From positions 1 to 64,000 of the forward strand of contig NZ_JAAOEO010000005.1 in the NCBI RefSeq assembly GCF_011393025.1: a DNA stretch of 64,000 nt, in the 5' to 3' direction. Below are positions 1 through 8,490 of the stretch, one piece after another (position 1 is the first letter of the stretch; each line of letters starts with the position of its first letter). Both the position numbers and the translations under genes were made by a program. The notes beneath the pieces were generated by a model that saw only the letters and a list, made by a program, of their open reading frames with translations, was not told the DNA's origin and searched no databases. Origin of the DNA: Neobacillus terrae (GTDB taxonomy: Bacteria; Bacillota; Bacilli; Bacillales; Cytobacillaceae).

Positions 1-1
1 A

Positions 2-61
2 CTAAGAAGACTCGAAAGTTTAGGCTATATAGTCACTCTACAAGAACCTAAAGCATCTTAA
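2..61 (+). CDS. Possible 3' end of a gene cut by the window edge
   Basis: One frame is open from the window edge to a TAA at 59-61 and would encode about 19 residues ending in LGYIVTLQEPKAS. This resembles the tail of a transposase, but it is too short to assign. I only note it because the other frames are less protein-like. Confidence 0.22.
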   Translation, partial: LRRLESLGYIVTLQEPKAS

Positions 62-371
62 TCCAGTCCACTTTTCTTCAATAGATTATGAATTGGGCGC
101 TCTCCCCTTTTTTAAAAACGAATGAGCTGCGTCTTATTTTAGTATTGCCTTTTTTCCTTTTAATAGAAGTTAATTTTCATGGTAGTTTAAGTGCATCCTT
201 TTACAATCATATAATCCTTAGTGGACTAATGTATCCAGTAGTGTAAACAAACGGCTTTAATTAATTGGTGTTCTCTAACAGAGGAGATACAGCCTTTTAG
301 TTTAAAAAAGTCTGATAAGTCGATTAGAATTTTCATTTTGGAGGTAATTAGTTAAAAATGGAGGTGAATCT
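62..371. other. Gene-free stretch
   Basis: I see no convincing gene, hairpin terminator or repeat in this AT-rich stretch. The only functional signal is the ribosome site of the next gene at its right end. Confidence 0.4.
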
Positions 372-653
372 ATGATTCCAAAAAAACTTCTGCTTTGGCT
401 AGGTCTTGTTGGAGGTTTATTATTACTATTAATAACTTTCTCTTTCCATTATAAGGATTTTGATATCTTAGGATCTCCTTTAAGTTTATGGTCAATTATC
501 CTTACCTTCATTTTTGTAATAATTTGTTTTCTAATCCGAGCTGCCTTTTCGATTAAGGAAAACAAAATTTTGGCGTTCGCATCAATTATAGTGTCACTGG
601 TGTTCATTTATCCTTTATATTTAGTTATTAAATTGTTTATCCTAGAGAGATGA
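372..653 (+). CDS. Small membrane protein, unknown function
   Basis: The 93-residue product is almost entirely hydrophobic and shows three probable membrane helices (about residues 5-25, 36-56 and 66-90). Short charged loops (HYKD, SIKENK) lie between them. A strong GGAGGTGA ribosome site six bases before the ATG fixes the start. No catalytic motif is visible and I do not recognise the family. The next gene, 90 bases downstream on the same strand, is of the same kind, so the two may be cotranscribed. Confidence 0.7.
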   Translation: MIPKKLLLWLGLVGGLLLLLITFSFHYKDFDILGSPLSLWSIILTFIFVIICFLIRAAFSIKENKILAFASIIVSLVFIYPLYLVIKLFILER

Positions 654-743
654 AGACAGGAAGGTAGTAGAACAACATAAATAGTTCGAGTTAAATGCTC
701 GTATATCTGAGGTAATTAGTTATTATTCGGGGTGAGACAAAAA

Positions 744-1055
744 ATGAATATTAACTTTAAGTATTTATTGATTATATCTGTAGTTTTATCCTTGATCTTT
801 CTTCCTGTACTCCCCATAAAAGAATGGATTTACTTTTTCCTTTTATTTAATCTATTGTTTTTTATGATTGGAACAATTACTAAAAAAGTTAAGTCAGTAT
901 GGTTTGCCTTTGCTACTTCTTTCTTTTTGGCTCTGTTATTTACTTATTTAATTAATACTATTACTACTATAAAAATACCCTATTTTATAATCTTAATATT
1001 CGGTGCCGTTTACTCCGTCTTTGGTATAATAGCTACATTACAAAAAAGGGAATAA
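744..1055 (+). CDS. Small polytopic membrane protein, unknown function
   Basis: The protein is about 103 residues with three or four hydrophobic helices and a basic loop (TKKVKS) in the middle. A GTG at 732 is also in frame. The sequence CGGGGTGAG sits at proper ribosome-site distance from the ATG at 744 and contains that GTG, so the ATG is the better start. The function is not recognised. It follows a similar small membrane gene on the same strand. The region after the stop holds copies of an intergenic repeat family. Confidence 0.62.
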   Translation: MNINFKYLLIISVVLSLIFLPVLPIKEWIYFFLLFNLLFFMIGTITKKVKSVWFAFATSFFLALLFTYLINTITTIKIPYFIILIFGAVYSVFGIIATLQKRE

Positions 1056-1080
1056 GTTTTGAAAGCCCTAAAAATAAGCC

Positions 1081-1180
1081 TCAACTTCTTTAACTAACCT
1101 GCCCCGTTAGTCGAATAAGTGAAAAACAGCAAATTATATCCAAATCATATGCTCTTGCACCTGTTAGTGAAACAACCTTT
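1081..1180. repeat. Dispersed intergenic repeat, copy 1
   Basis: The left part reads CTTCTTTAACTAACCTGC followed by CCGTTAGTCGAATAAG, and the right part (about 1157-1176) reads CACCTGTTAGTGAAACAAC. The same two-part pattern recurs at 1665-1762, 2228-2262, 4862-4969 and 5571-5780. Confidence 0.55.
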
Positions 1181-1181
1181 T

Positions 1182-1613
1182 TCATTTAACGCTAAAATAT
1201 GGACCACACCATCCTGTTTCGTGGGTTTGTATGTAAGTCCAGTTAAATCCTTTATCTACAATATAAATATCTTGTTCATTTATAAGGTCATCAGTATTTA
1301 ACATAGAGGTATTTTCTAGAAAAAGAGCATAATCCGAATGTTGATAAAATACATAACAATTATCTTTTGGTTGATTATTGAATGCGGCTTTAGCTCTTTC
1401 TCCTTCCAAACAATCCTTCTTCTCATAACTAAACAAGTGCCACAAATAGCCACTATAACTTCCAGTATCAAATAGGTATATTGATTTCTTATCTTTATTA
1501 CTTAAATGATTAGCAAAATTATTCTCCCATTGCTTTCGTAAATAAGGTCCCCATTTTGGAATTTCAGTTATTTTTATTTTTTTGGCTTTAAGTCCACCAT
1601 ATAGGTCATTCAA
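1182..1613 (-). CDS. DUF4275 family protein
   Basis: The 143-residue soluble protein has the hallmarks of the DUF4275 family known from bacilli. These are a central LFSYEKK-CLEGE-AFNNQPK block, then CYVFYQHSD, and a C-terminal DKGFNWTYIQTHE followed by GWCGPYF. The start is a TTG with GGGAGGGG six bases upstream (seen on the minus strand just after 1613). The molecular function of the family is unknown. It stands alone between copies of the intergenic repeat and runs opposite to its left neighbours. Confidence 0.8.
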   Translation of the reverse strand: MNDLYGGLKAKKIKITEIPKWGPYLRKQWENNFANHLSNKDKKSIYLFDTGSYSGYLWHLFSYEKKDCLEGERAKAAFNNQPKDNCYVFYQHSDYALFLENTSMLNTDDLINEQDIYIVDKGFNWTYIQTHETGWCGPYFSVK

Positions 1614-1664
1614 TTTTGCCCCTCCCTAAATAAAGTGATATTCTCCATAATATATGAAAACCCT

Positions 1665-1762
1665 TCTTCAAGTAACCTGCTCTTTATTTCAATAAAAAAA
1701 ACGGGATCGCCGCAGCCACCCCGTTATTCAATATAAGCTACCCATTAGTTGAACAAGCATTT
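1665..1762. repeat. Dispersed intergenic repeat, copy 2
   Basis: The left end reads CTTCTTCAAGTAACCTGC and the right end reads CACCCGTTAGTTGAACAAGC-like (TACCCATTAGTTGAACAAGC at 1741-1760). Between them AACGGG and CCCGTT can pair around a GCCGCAGC core. Confidence 0.55.
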
Positions 1763-1914
1763 TTCTATTTACCAGAATATTCACTTGTCTTCTCCAAACT
1801 CTACTATATCTATCGAGCTTTAATTATGTTATGATTGATTTAATAACTTTGTTTGGGAACTTTGAGACTTCTCTTAGTCATCCTCCCCTATAAAAGAAGG
1901 GAGACTAAGACAAA

Positions 1915-2154
1915 ATGACCTTAAACCACATAGAAACAATGTTAAAAACCATACAACAGTACAGTAATTCTGAAATAACATTAACTTTCAAAAACAAGGA
2001 ACAGGTTCCTGTGTTGTTAGTATGCTACCTAAACCAGTGTTTTCAATTAACCTATTTGGATAATCACACTATAGAAACTTATGATGATATTTTACTTACA
2101 GTTTTAGCTATTGATAGAGCTGTGCGAACTTACATACAAGAAGCCTCTAAATAA
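1915..2154 (+). CDS. Hypothetical 79-residue protein
   Basis: A short soluble protein with predicted alpha-beta character (LTFKNKEQVPVLLVCYLNQ, then FQLTYLDNHTIETYDD) and a C-terminal helix. GAAGGGAGAC upstream of the ATG is an acceptable ribosome site. A terminator hairpin overlaps the stop codon, which supports that this is a real single-gene transcription unit. I do not recognise the family. Confidence 0.6.
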   Translation: MTLNHIETMLKTIQQYSNSEITLTFKNKEQVPVLLVCYLNQCFQLTYLDNHTIETYDDILLTVLAIDRAVRTYIQEASK

Positions 2155-2168
2155 TTTAGAGGTTTTTT
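2144..2168 (+). terminator. Rho-independent terminator overlapping the stop codon
   Basis: CCTCTAAA (2144-2151) and TTTAGAGG (2155-2162) form an 8-bp stem. Its 3-base loop is exactly the TAA stop codon of the upstream gene. A run of six T follows. Confidence 0.8.
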
Positions 2169-2227
2169 ATTTTGTTTTAATATTGATTCTATTAATGACC
2201 TCATAAATGATTATGGCTTTTCTTTGC

Positions 2228-2262
2228 ACTTCTTTCACTAACCTGCCCATTAGTCGAATAAG
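2228..2262. repeat. Dispersed intergenic repeat, copy 3 (left part only)
   Basis: CTTCTTTCACTAACCTGCCC followed by ATTAGTCGAATAAG matches the left half of copies 1, 2, 4 and 5. No right half is seen. Confidence 0.5.
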
Positions 2263-2293
2263 CCGAATAAGTCAGTAAACTCATTGAGTAATA

Positions 2294-3151
2294 TTAATCC
2301 AACTCCCATTTTCTAAATGCCTTTTCCTTTTGTTTTAGATTATTGAGGTTTTTGGTGTATTCCTTGGCATAAATAATTGAAAATAGTGTGTCTAGGATAT
2401 ATTCAAAGGATATTTGTGAAGAAAAGGTCCCTACTTTAAAAAAGTCATATTCGTCATAAGGAACCTCTAATGTCAATTCACACAATTTAGACATAGTGGA
2501 TTCCGAATTACCAGTTAAAAGTATAGTAGGGATTTTCATTGAAGCTAAATATTTTAATATTTTTAAGTGGGCAACCGAACTACCAGCATAACTAATAAAA
2601 ATGGCACAGTCTGTTTTTTCCAAGTTTAATGCATTCCATGTTGCTTCCCCATACTCATCAGCGATGATCAGGTGTTTATTAATTTTTATAAACTTGTTTT
2701 GAAAGCTACGAGCACGAATCTGAGAGTCTCCATTTCCAAAAAGATAAATTCTGTTTGCGTTTCTAACAATATCTACAGCTTTATTTAATTGATTCTTATC
2801 TAGTTTCACTAAAGTCTTTCTGATTGATTCTATTGTCAAGTCAGCCATTTTCTTTCCAATGTCTATTGAACTGTCAGATGGCAGAAAAGGAAAATTAGGA
2901 TCAACATGTGCAAATGCATGTTTATTACTTTGAATTTCATGGATTAATGCTATTTTAAAATTTCTATAACCTGAGAAACCTAACTTCTGACTAAGTCTAA
3001 TAATTGCAGAGTGAGAGGAAAATGTGTTTTCTGCAAGCTCCTGAATAAACATATTTGGAACATCTTCTAAGTTTATTAATATATAATCAGCAATCCTTAT
3101 TTCAGTATCAGTAAAGCCCTGCTTTTGTTCAAGTTTCTTTAATAAAGTCAT
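2294..3151 (-). CDS. RpiR/MurR family transcriptional regulator (HTH plus SIS domain)
   Basis: Residues 1-75 form an RpiR-type helix-turn-helix (FTDTEIRIADYIL, then FSSHSAIIRLSQKLGFSGYRNFK). Residues about 110-270 form a sugar-isomerase (SIS) fold (IYLFGNGDSQ, AIFISYAGSS, ILLTGN) that in this family binds a phosphosugar effector. An ATG 12 bases further upstream is in frame, but GGAGGAAG lies at correct distance only from the ATG at 3151, so that start is chosen. It faces a broken oxidoreductase gene and an intact Gfo/Idh/MocA oxidoreductase, which are its likely targets by position. The specific sugar cannot be told. Confidence 0.88.
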   Translation of the reverse strand: MTLLKKLEQKQGFTDTEIRIADYILINLEDVPNMFIQELAENTFSSHSAIIRLSQKLGFSGYRNFKIALIHEIQSNKHAFAHVDPNFPFLPSDSSIDIGKKMADLTIESIRKTLVKLDKNQLNKAVDIVRNANRIYLFGNGDSQIRARSFQNKFIKINKHLIIADEYGEATWNALNLEKTDCAIFISYAGSSVAHLKILKYLASMKIPTILLTGNSESTMSKLCELTLEVPYDEYDFFKVGTFSSQISFEYILDTLFSIIYAKEYTKNLNNLKQKEKAFRKWELD

Positions 3152-3165
3152 TTCTTCCTCCATTT

Positions 3166-3201
3166 TATCTGACGATAAGTAATTATTTTATTTATCAGAT
3201 A
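3166..3201. promoter_or_regulatory. Candidate RpiR operator
   Basis: TATCTGA (3166-3172) and TCAGATA (3195-3201) form an inverted repeat immediately upstream of the ribosome site of the RpiR gene. Regulators of this family commonly bind such sites near their own promoter. The role here is inferred only from position and symmetry. Confidence 0.35.
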
Positions 3202-3427
3202 CGACATGAACTGTACAAAATAATTACTCAATATTATTTGATCATAATTCTGACAGAAATGCTCGTCAACAACATTAAAATGAGCACCTTTTCAAACATT
3301 ATGTTCAGTCTAGTATCAACAATTCTAAGTATTGTTGAAAATAAGGTCCAATCTGATATAAAAGCATTCCCAAACCACATCACTTTAAATATAATCAAGC
3401 TACAAAAGAGAATTGGAGGAATTTTTT

Positions 3428-3691
3428 ATGTTAACAATTACCTATATCGGAAACGGAAAAAGTACCAACCGTTATCACTTACCTTTTTCATTAATAAATT
3501 AAGACATTCATGTGAAAACCATTTATTCACGTCAAGATAACAGTATTTGGCAGAAGGAATCAGGAGTTAATTAAAAAAAAATAGTAAAAGATCAAGAAAC
3601 CATTCAACAAATAGAAATTCTTGAAGAAGGTATTAACAAAATTGAAGTTTACGAAAAAGTTATTTGCATAACAAAGAATGAGGTGAATTAA
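3428..3691 (+). pseudogene. Gutted YhhX-like Gfo/Idh/MocA oxidoreductase
   Basis: From an ATG with a GGAGGA site, the frame reads ITYIGNGKSTNRYHLPF, the typical NAD-binding start of YhhX-like oxidoreductases. It meets TAA at 3500 and again at 3572. In the same frame it continues as QETIQQIEILEEGINKIEVY, which looks like the C-terminus of the same family, and ends at 3691. The middle, some 250 residues, is missing. This is what is left of a roughly 340-residue enzyme after a large internal deletion and point mutations. Its end overlaps the ribosome site of the next gene. Confidence 0.65.
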
Positions 3692-3692
3692 A

Positions 3693-4670
3693 TTGAAACT
3701 CGCAATACTAGGTTCTGGAAAAATTGTTGCTGATTTTTTAACTATAGCTGGGGATTTACCCGATACAGAATTAATAGCCATCTTTGGTACTAACGGAAGT
3801 ATACCAAAAATGGAAGTGATGAAAAACGAATATGGAATTGGAAAAATATATACCGACTATGAAGAATGTTTACAGGATTCGGATATTGATACCGTGTATG
3901 TTGCACTACCCAATCATCTTCATTATTCTTTTTCTAAAAATGCTTTATTAAGAGGAAAAAATGTAATATGTGAAAAACCATTTACAATAAAGTTCAGTGA
4001 GTTTACTGAGCTAAGAAATATTGCTAAAGAAAATAATTTAATATTAATTGAAGCAATTACGACACAATATTTATCCAATTACATATCAATTAAAGAATCC
4101 ATTCATGCCCTTGGAGATTTAAAGATAATCGAGTGTAATTATTCTCAATATTCATCTCGATATGATGCTTTTAAAAAGGGAGAAATCTTGCCGGCTTTTA
4201 ACCCAAAAGCAGGAGGAGGTGCATTAATGGATATCAATATTTACAATATCCATTTTGTGGTTGGAATTTTAGGAAAGCCTAATTCAGTAACTTATCTTGC
4301 AAACGTTGAAAGGGATATAGATACATCTGGTATTCTTGTTTTAAACTATCCAACCTGTAAAGTAGCTTGTATTGGTGCAAAGGACTCGACAGCACCAATA
4401 CGTACTCTAATTCAAGGCGATAAAGGTTCCATTGTATTAAATGGATCAGCGAACGTTTGTGATTTCTTTGAGTTGAATATGAATGGAGAGGATAGCCGAA
4501 TCATTGATAATAAAGTCCATCCACACAGAATGTTTGAAGAAATTTATGAGTTTGAAAAAATGATCAAGGAAAATGATTATACCAAAGCCAATTATATGTT
4601 AGAACAGAGCCAAATTGTGATGGAAGTTGTCGAGGAAGCATTACTTGATGCTGGAATTAAGTTAGGTTAA
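3693..4670 (+). CDS. Gfo/Idh/MocA family NAD(P)-dependent oxidoreductase
   Basis: The 325-residue protein begins with a Rossmann fold (MKLAILGSGKIVADFL) and carries CEKPFTIK at about residue 94, the Lys motif typical of the family. The C-terminal part (GGGALMDINIYNIHFV) matches the family's substrate-binding half. Members oxidise or reduce sugars, inositols or related polyols. The start is a TTG with GAGGTGAATT directly upstream, inside the end of the decayed gene. It probably shares a promoter with that remnant and lies opposite an RpiR regulator, which fits a small sugar-use unit. The substrate is unknown. Confidence 0.85.
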   Translation: MKLAILGSGKIVADFLTIAGDLPDTELIAIFGTNGSIPKMEVMKNEYGIGKIYTDYEECLQDSDIDTVYVALPNHLHYSFSKNALLRGKNVICEKPFTIKFSEFTELRNIAKENNLILIEAITTQYLSNYISIKESIHALGDLKIIECNYSQYSSRYDAFKKGEILPAFNPKAGGGALMDINIYNIHFVVGILGKPNSVTYLANVERDIDTSGILVLNYPTCKVACIGAKDSTAPIRTLIQGDKGSIVLNGSANVCDFFELNMNGEDSRIIDNKVHPHRMFEEIYEFEKMIKENDYTKANYMLEQSQIVMEVVEEALLDAGIKLG

Positions 4671-4702
4671 TTGAAACTCCTTAGTTATCTAGTTAAAATC
4701 AA

Positions 4703-4742
4703 AAAAAACTTGCAGAATTAACTACCGGCAAGTTTTTTTTTC
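4703..4742 (+). terminator. Terminator after the oxidoreductase gene
   Basis: AAAAAACTTGC (4703-4713) pairs with GCAAGTTTTTT (4729-4739), with a T run. It ends the oxidoreductase transcript. Confidence 0.85.
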
Positions 4743-4861
4743 TATTCTCTAGTGCCTGGACCTCTTCACTATAGAACGTGTTTTATCCTTTTTTCAGGTT
4801 CAAGTTGTTGACTACTATAACTTTATGAATTGGCTAGCCATTTTCTAAAAAGTGGATTAGA

Positions 4862-4969
4862 AGCCTTCTTGACTAACCTGCCCTTTAAGTACATTAAGAA
4901 AAAGATGCTGCCGCAGCAACATCAATACTCAACATAAGCACCCGTTACTTTAAGTACATTATTTCACAA
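4862..4969. repeat. Dispersed intergenic repeat, copy 4
   Basis: The left end reads CTTCTTGACTAACCTGCCC and the right end CACCCGTTACTTTAAGTACA. The core contains GCTGCCGCAGC, a short palindrome also seen in copy 2. Confidence 0.55.
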
Positions 4970-4996
4970 AAAAAAAGCCCCGTTTGAAAAGGGCAA
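4970..4996 (-). terminator. Terminator for the acetyltransferase gene
   Basis: On the minus strand GCCC-(N)-GGGGC forms a short GC stem followed by a long T run (AAAAAAAAA on plus at about 4969-4977). It lies just after the stop of the acetyltransferase. Confidence 0.7.
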
Positions 4997-5006
4997 GATA
5001 TTTACT

Positions 5007-5462
5007 TCATAATACTTTTGTCATAAAAACACTATTGGGGTCGTCTTTGTAATCTGAAAAAGGATTACAATATTGAAACCCGAAACTTTCATATAGCCTT
5101 TTAGCAGGTTCAAAAGCATTCGTTGAACCTGTTTCCAAACTTAACCTATAATAACCACGTCTTTTGGCTTCCTCCATTATGTGGTCAAGCATTCGTTTTG
5201 CAACACCTTTTCTTTGATGTTTAGTTGCAGTTCGCATTGACTTAATTTCTCCGTGTTGTGGCTCAAGCTCTTTTAGTGCACCACAACCGAGTAATTCATT
5301 TCCTTCCCACACACTCCAGAAAGTAATCTCTGGTCTCCGTAATTCATCAAGATTTAGTGCGTGTATGCTTTCTAGTGGAGAAATTAATGACATACCTAAA
5401 AGATGTTCCCTAATCAAGTTAGTAATTCCAGTTCCCGTTAAATCATCGATTTTGATTTCCAT
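5007..5462 (-). CDS. ysnE: GNAT family N-acetyltransferase, YsnE-like
   Basis: A 151-residue GNAT protein. The acetyl-CoA loop is visible as MRTATKHQRKGVAKRML at about residues 75-91, followed by SLETGS and the C-terminal ESFGFQYC. Length and sequence closely follow Bacillus YsnE as I remember it. YsnE has been linked to indole-acetate formation in plant-associated bacilli, but its biochemical substrate is not settled. An in-frame ATG lies 24 bases upstream. AAGGAGGGG precedes the ATG at 5462 with correct spacing, so that start is used. It is a single-gene unit with its own terminator. Confidence 0.85.
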   Translation of the reverse strand: MEIKIDDLTGTGITNLIREHLLGMSLISPLESIHALNLDELRRPEITFWSVWEGNELLGCGALKELEPQHGEIKSMRTATKHQRKGVAKRMLDHIMEEAKRRGYYRLSLETGSTNAFEPAKRLYESFGFQYCNPFSDYKDDPNSVFMTKVL

Positions 5463-5570
5463 TAGACCCCTCCTTATCCTTGTCACTATAATTTATAGTC
5501 CTAAAAATAATTTTTCAACAATTTTGGAAGGTTATCTTACAATTAAAATCAATCTCCTTACTTTACCTCC

Positions 5571-5780
5571 TTTTCTTGTTGAACTATCCTGCCAGTTAGT
5601 GCAATAAGGTTCATTTCTAATTTTACAATACAACCCCTCTTAACAAGAATAAAAGCAGTGCGATTTCGTATGTGAAATCCACTGCTTTTATTCTCGTTTT
5701 TATATATGCGTTTTCCTATGTGGGTACTCCAAAAGAGAATGCTTTGTATAATACCGGGGTCACCTGTTAGCAGCATAAGC
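5571..5780. repeat. Dispersed intergenic repeat, copy 5, with hairpin
   Basis: The left end (CTTGTTGAACTATCCTGCC then AGTTAGTGCAATAAG) and right end (CACCTGTTAGCAGCATAAGC, 5761-5780) match the family. They enclose about 150 bases that include a long hairpin (5647-5693). Confidence 0.5.
5647..5693. terminator. Long hairpin, possible bidirectional terminator
   Basis: GAATAAAAGCAGTG (5647-5660) and CACTGCTTTTATTC (5680-5693) are a perfect 14-bp inverted repeat. An inner GATTTC/GAAATC stem extends it. T-rich sequence follows on the plus strand. It lies between two minus-strand genes and inside the repeat copy. Confidence 0.55.
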
Positions 5781-5839
5781 TCTTTTTATAGCTGTGCGAA
5801 CGGGGGTACATATCACTGAGATACAAGAGCTTCCTTCTT

Positions 5840-7078
5840 TTATGATGCTTTTTGGATTTGAACCGTCTTTCCTTCTTTACGCCACTTCTTATATTCAGCA
5901 GTTGCAGTGAAAAGAACGTCTGTGGATGAGTTAAGGGCGGTTTCAAATGAGTCTTGTAAAACGCCGATGATAAAGCCTACTCCTACTACTTGCATCGCAA
6001 CATCAGCTGGGATTCCAAATAAGCTGCAAGCTAAAGGAATCAGCAATAGTGAACCGCCCGCAACCCCTGAAGCACCGCAAGCACATACAGCTGATAGTAA
6101 GCTTAGAATGATCGCTGTAGGGATATCCACATGAATGCCAAGTGTATGAACCGCTGCAAGTGTCAGCACTGAGATCGTAACCGCGGCACCAGCCATATTA
6201 ATGGTTGCACCAAGCGGAATAGATACAGAATAAGAATCTTTATCTAATTTTAAATCTTCGCATAGTCTCATATTCACAGGAATATTTGCTGCTGAGCTAC
6301 GTGTAAAGAATGCTGTAATACCACTTTCCTTTAGACATTTAAATACAAGCGGGTATGGATTTTGGCGAATATTTACAAACACAATGATTGGATTGACAAC
6401 AAAGGCCACGAAGATCATGGATCCAAGTAAGACAACAAGTAATTTCCCATAACTTAGTAATGAGTTGATTCCATTCGTGGTTATGGAGTCAATCACGAGA
6501 CCCATGATTCCAAATGGTGCCAACCTGATGACCCATGTAACCATTTTGGATATGGCATCTGAAAAATTAGAAATCAATGTTTTTGTGGTATCAGAGGCAT
6601 TTTTTAACGCCAAACCAAGAAGGACTGCCCAAGCTAAAATACCGATGTAGTTCGCATTATAGATAGCTTTCACAGGGTTATCGACAACGTTCATTAGTAA
6701 TGATTTGAGAACTTCTACCACACCGCCAGGAGCGGTCACATCCTGTGCGCTCTTGGCAAGCGATATGCTGACAGGAAAAATAAAAGATACAATAACGGCA
6801 AATAGACCAGCTAAAAAGGTTCCTAATAAATAAAGGAAGAGAATGGATTTCATATTCGTTTGGTGACCTTTTTTGTGTTGTGCGATCGCTGACATAACCA
6901 AGAAGAGTACTAATACTGGAGCGATGGCTTTTAAAGCACCTACAAATAAAGAACCTAAAATGACAACAGGTTTTGCTACTTCAGGAATCGTTACAGCCAG
7001 GATAATACCAATTATCAATCCAGCAATGATTTGTTTTACCAAACTGATTTGATTCCATTTTTTCAAAAAGCTTTTCAT
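5840..7078 (-). CDS. sstT: Serine/threonine:Na+ symporter SstT (DAACS family)
   Basis: The 412-residue membrane protein matches SstT along its length: [36 protein letters not shown], then [30 protein letters not shown] and [16 protein letters not shown], which carry the substrate and sodium sites of dicarboxylate/amino acid:cation symporters. It imports serine and threonine with sodium. A 15-residue longer in-frame start exists. GGGGGAG seven bases before the ATG at 7078 makes that the likely start. It is monocistronic. Confidence 0.93.
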   Translation of the reverse strand: MKSFLKKWNQISLVKQIIAGLIIGIILAVTIPEVAKPVVILGSLFVGALKAIAPVLVLFLVMSAIAQHKKGHQTNMKSILFLYLLGTFLAGLFAVIVSFIFPVSISLAKSAQDVTAPGGVVEVLKSLLMNVVDNPVKAIYNANYIGILAWAVLLGLALKNASDTTKTLISNFSDAISKMVTWVIRLAPFGIMGLVIDSITTNGINSLLSYGKLLVVLLGSMIFVAFVVNPIIVFVNIRQNPYPLVFKCLKESGITAFFTRSSAANIPVNMRLCEDLKLDKDSYSVSIPLGATINMAGAAVTISVLTLAAVHTLGIHVDIPTAIILSLLSAVCACGASGVAGGSLLLIPLACSLFGIPADVAMQVVGVGFIIGVLQDSFETALNSSTDVLFTATAEYKKWRKEGKTVQIQKAS

Positions 7079-7558
7079 AAATAGTCTCCCCCATGTATGT
7101 AAAATTTTTTTATGGAAAAACATTATTCAATTAAGTTATGAAGTTTCCTATTTTAACAAAGTGTATCTCTTTATAAATAGGAATTTCAACTTTTTTTATA
7201 AGGAGGATAACCATTTATATAACTTATCTATCAATCGAATATTATCAATGAATAGAATTATAATGAATTTTTTGATATTTTACAATAGTGACCACTTTGT
7301 AAAAATAGATCTTTTTTAAATGTAAACGGTTAATAATAAAGTAAAGAATGGAAAAATAAAAAAAGACGGACAATGCTTGTTTTTAATTAACTGCTTAAAT
7401 GCCGTAACAATCGTATGTACAAAATATCTGCAATTTTTAAACCATCTAATCAGCATTCTATCAGCCCATATATGGACAAGTTTGAATACTGGTAAACTTC
7501 AAAAACATATTACCCTTTTTGTTTTAACACATAATCGGTAAAATGAGGAGAATGAAAA
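7079..7558. other. Gene-free stretch upstream of sstT
   Basis: AT-rich sequence without a believable gene. TGTAAACGGTTA at 7321-7332 resembles the first part of a CcpA cre site but lacks the final CA, and its distance from sstT is large. No riboswitch-like fold was recognised. Confidence 0.35.
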
Positions 7559-7580
7559 AGAGACGGAACAAATCCGTCTC
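7555..7580 (-). terminator. Terminator for the DUF1349 gene remnant
   Basis: GAGACGGA (7560-7567) and TCCGTCTC (7573-7580) form a perfect 8-bp stem. On the minus strand it is followed by CTTTTTC, so it ends transcription of the leftward gene. Confidence 0.75.
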
Positions 7581-7634
7581 AACCACCTTAATCAAGCAAT
7601 ACCTTTTTGATCTTTTCTTTAGTTTATACTAGTG

Positions 7635-8490
7635 TTAGTTCTTATGAATACGAAAGTAATCGAATTTGGCTGGTATATGTCTTCCGCTTACAGGAGAGAT
7701 GGCAAACAAGCCAATCTGTTCATTGCCATAAGAGGCGTCAAATGGGATACCCACAGGCCTCCATTGCTCTCCATCACCACTAACAAAGAAAGTATACATT
7801 GTACCTTGCTTTCTTATTTTTAAATACACATCGTCCCCGATATCATTTGGAGATTGACCTGAGAAGTAACGCCCTTCCGATTCCATCGCAGTTTCAAACA
7901 TTTTCCTGTCCGTAAAGACAAAGGATAGCTTCATATAGTTATCCGGTCCATTCCACGCAACAAGACCTGCCTGTTCAAATCCACGTTCAGGACTGAAATT
8001 TAACTTTGTTGGAATCTCATAATCTCCCTTTGGCGCCTGACGCAGAAAATAATTCAGCGGTTGATTGCGTTCTTGATAGGTATCAGAATCCTGAGTTGTA
8101 ATGGTTAAGAAACCTTTGTTCTTTGTGAGTGACCAGAAGTCCTTATTCTCCTGTCCAGGACCTGGACCGACCATCCACTCTTTTCCCAGAATCGGGTCGT
8201 TAAAATGATCCATCATAGGACCCACTTTCCCAAGAGAAAGTCCGCTGTCTGTTATATATGAAACCGGTTTGGTTCCAGGGAACACATCAAGACTGTCATA
8301 CTCCACATAGCCTACTTTTTTCGTAAAACATATTTTATTTTCCCCTGAATTCAAATAAACATTCGCTGTAGAAATGCCCCAATTGTTCCATCCGGAATTG
8401 ACGGTATAGAAGTTGGTTGCACTTCCCCCATTCACTTGGAGGGAATCCAGAGCCAATCTCCTATCCCGGTTTCCCGTACGGGCCGGAAAG
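7635..8490 (-). pseudogene. Truncated DUF1349/concanavalin-like carbohydrate-binding protein
   Basis: The readable part (about 285 residues) starts in a small beta-sandwich module (LALDSLQVNGGSATNFY, LNSGENKICFTKKVGY) resembling CBM6/35 domains. It continues as a DUF1349-type concanavalin-like domain (FNDPILGKEWMV, AGLVAWNGPDNYMKLSFVF, FSGQSPNDIGDDVYLKIRKQG, PAKFDYFRIHKN). Such domains sit at the C-terminus of secreted glycoside-active proteins. The 5' part, with any catalytic domain and signal peptide, is gone. At about 8490 the sequence switches to an IS3 transposase on the other strand, so insertion and deletion cut the gene. Confidence 0.75.

Noticed and set aside
3238..3540. 100-codon open frame on the plus strand
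   Set aside because: It crosses the divergent promoter region and the start of the YhhX-like remnant in another frame, has no ribosome site and no protein-like composition.
7321..7334. CcpA cre site near sstT
   Set aside because: The match lacks the last two conserved bases and lies about 240 bases upstream of the start, too weak to list as a site.
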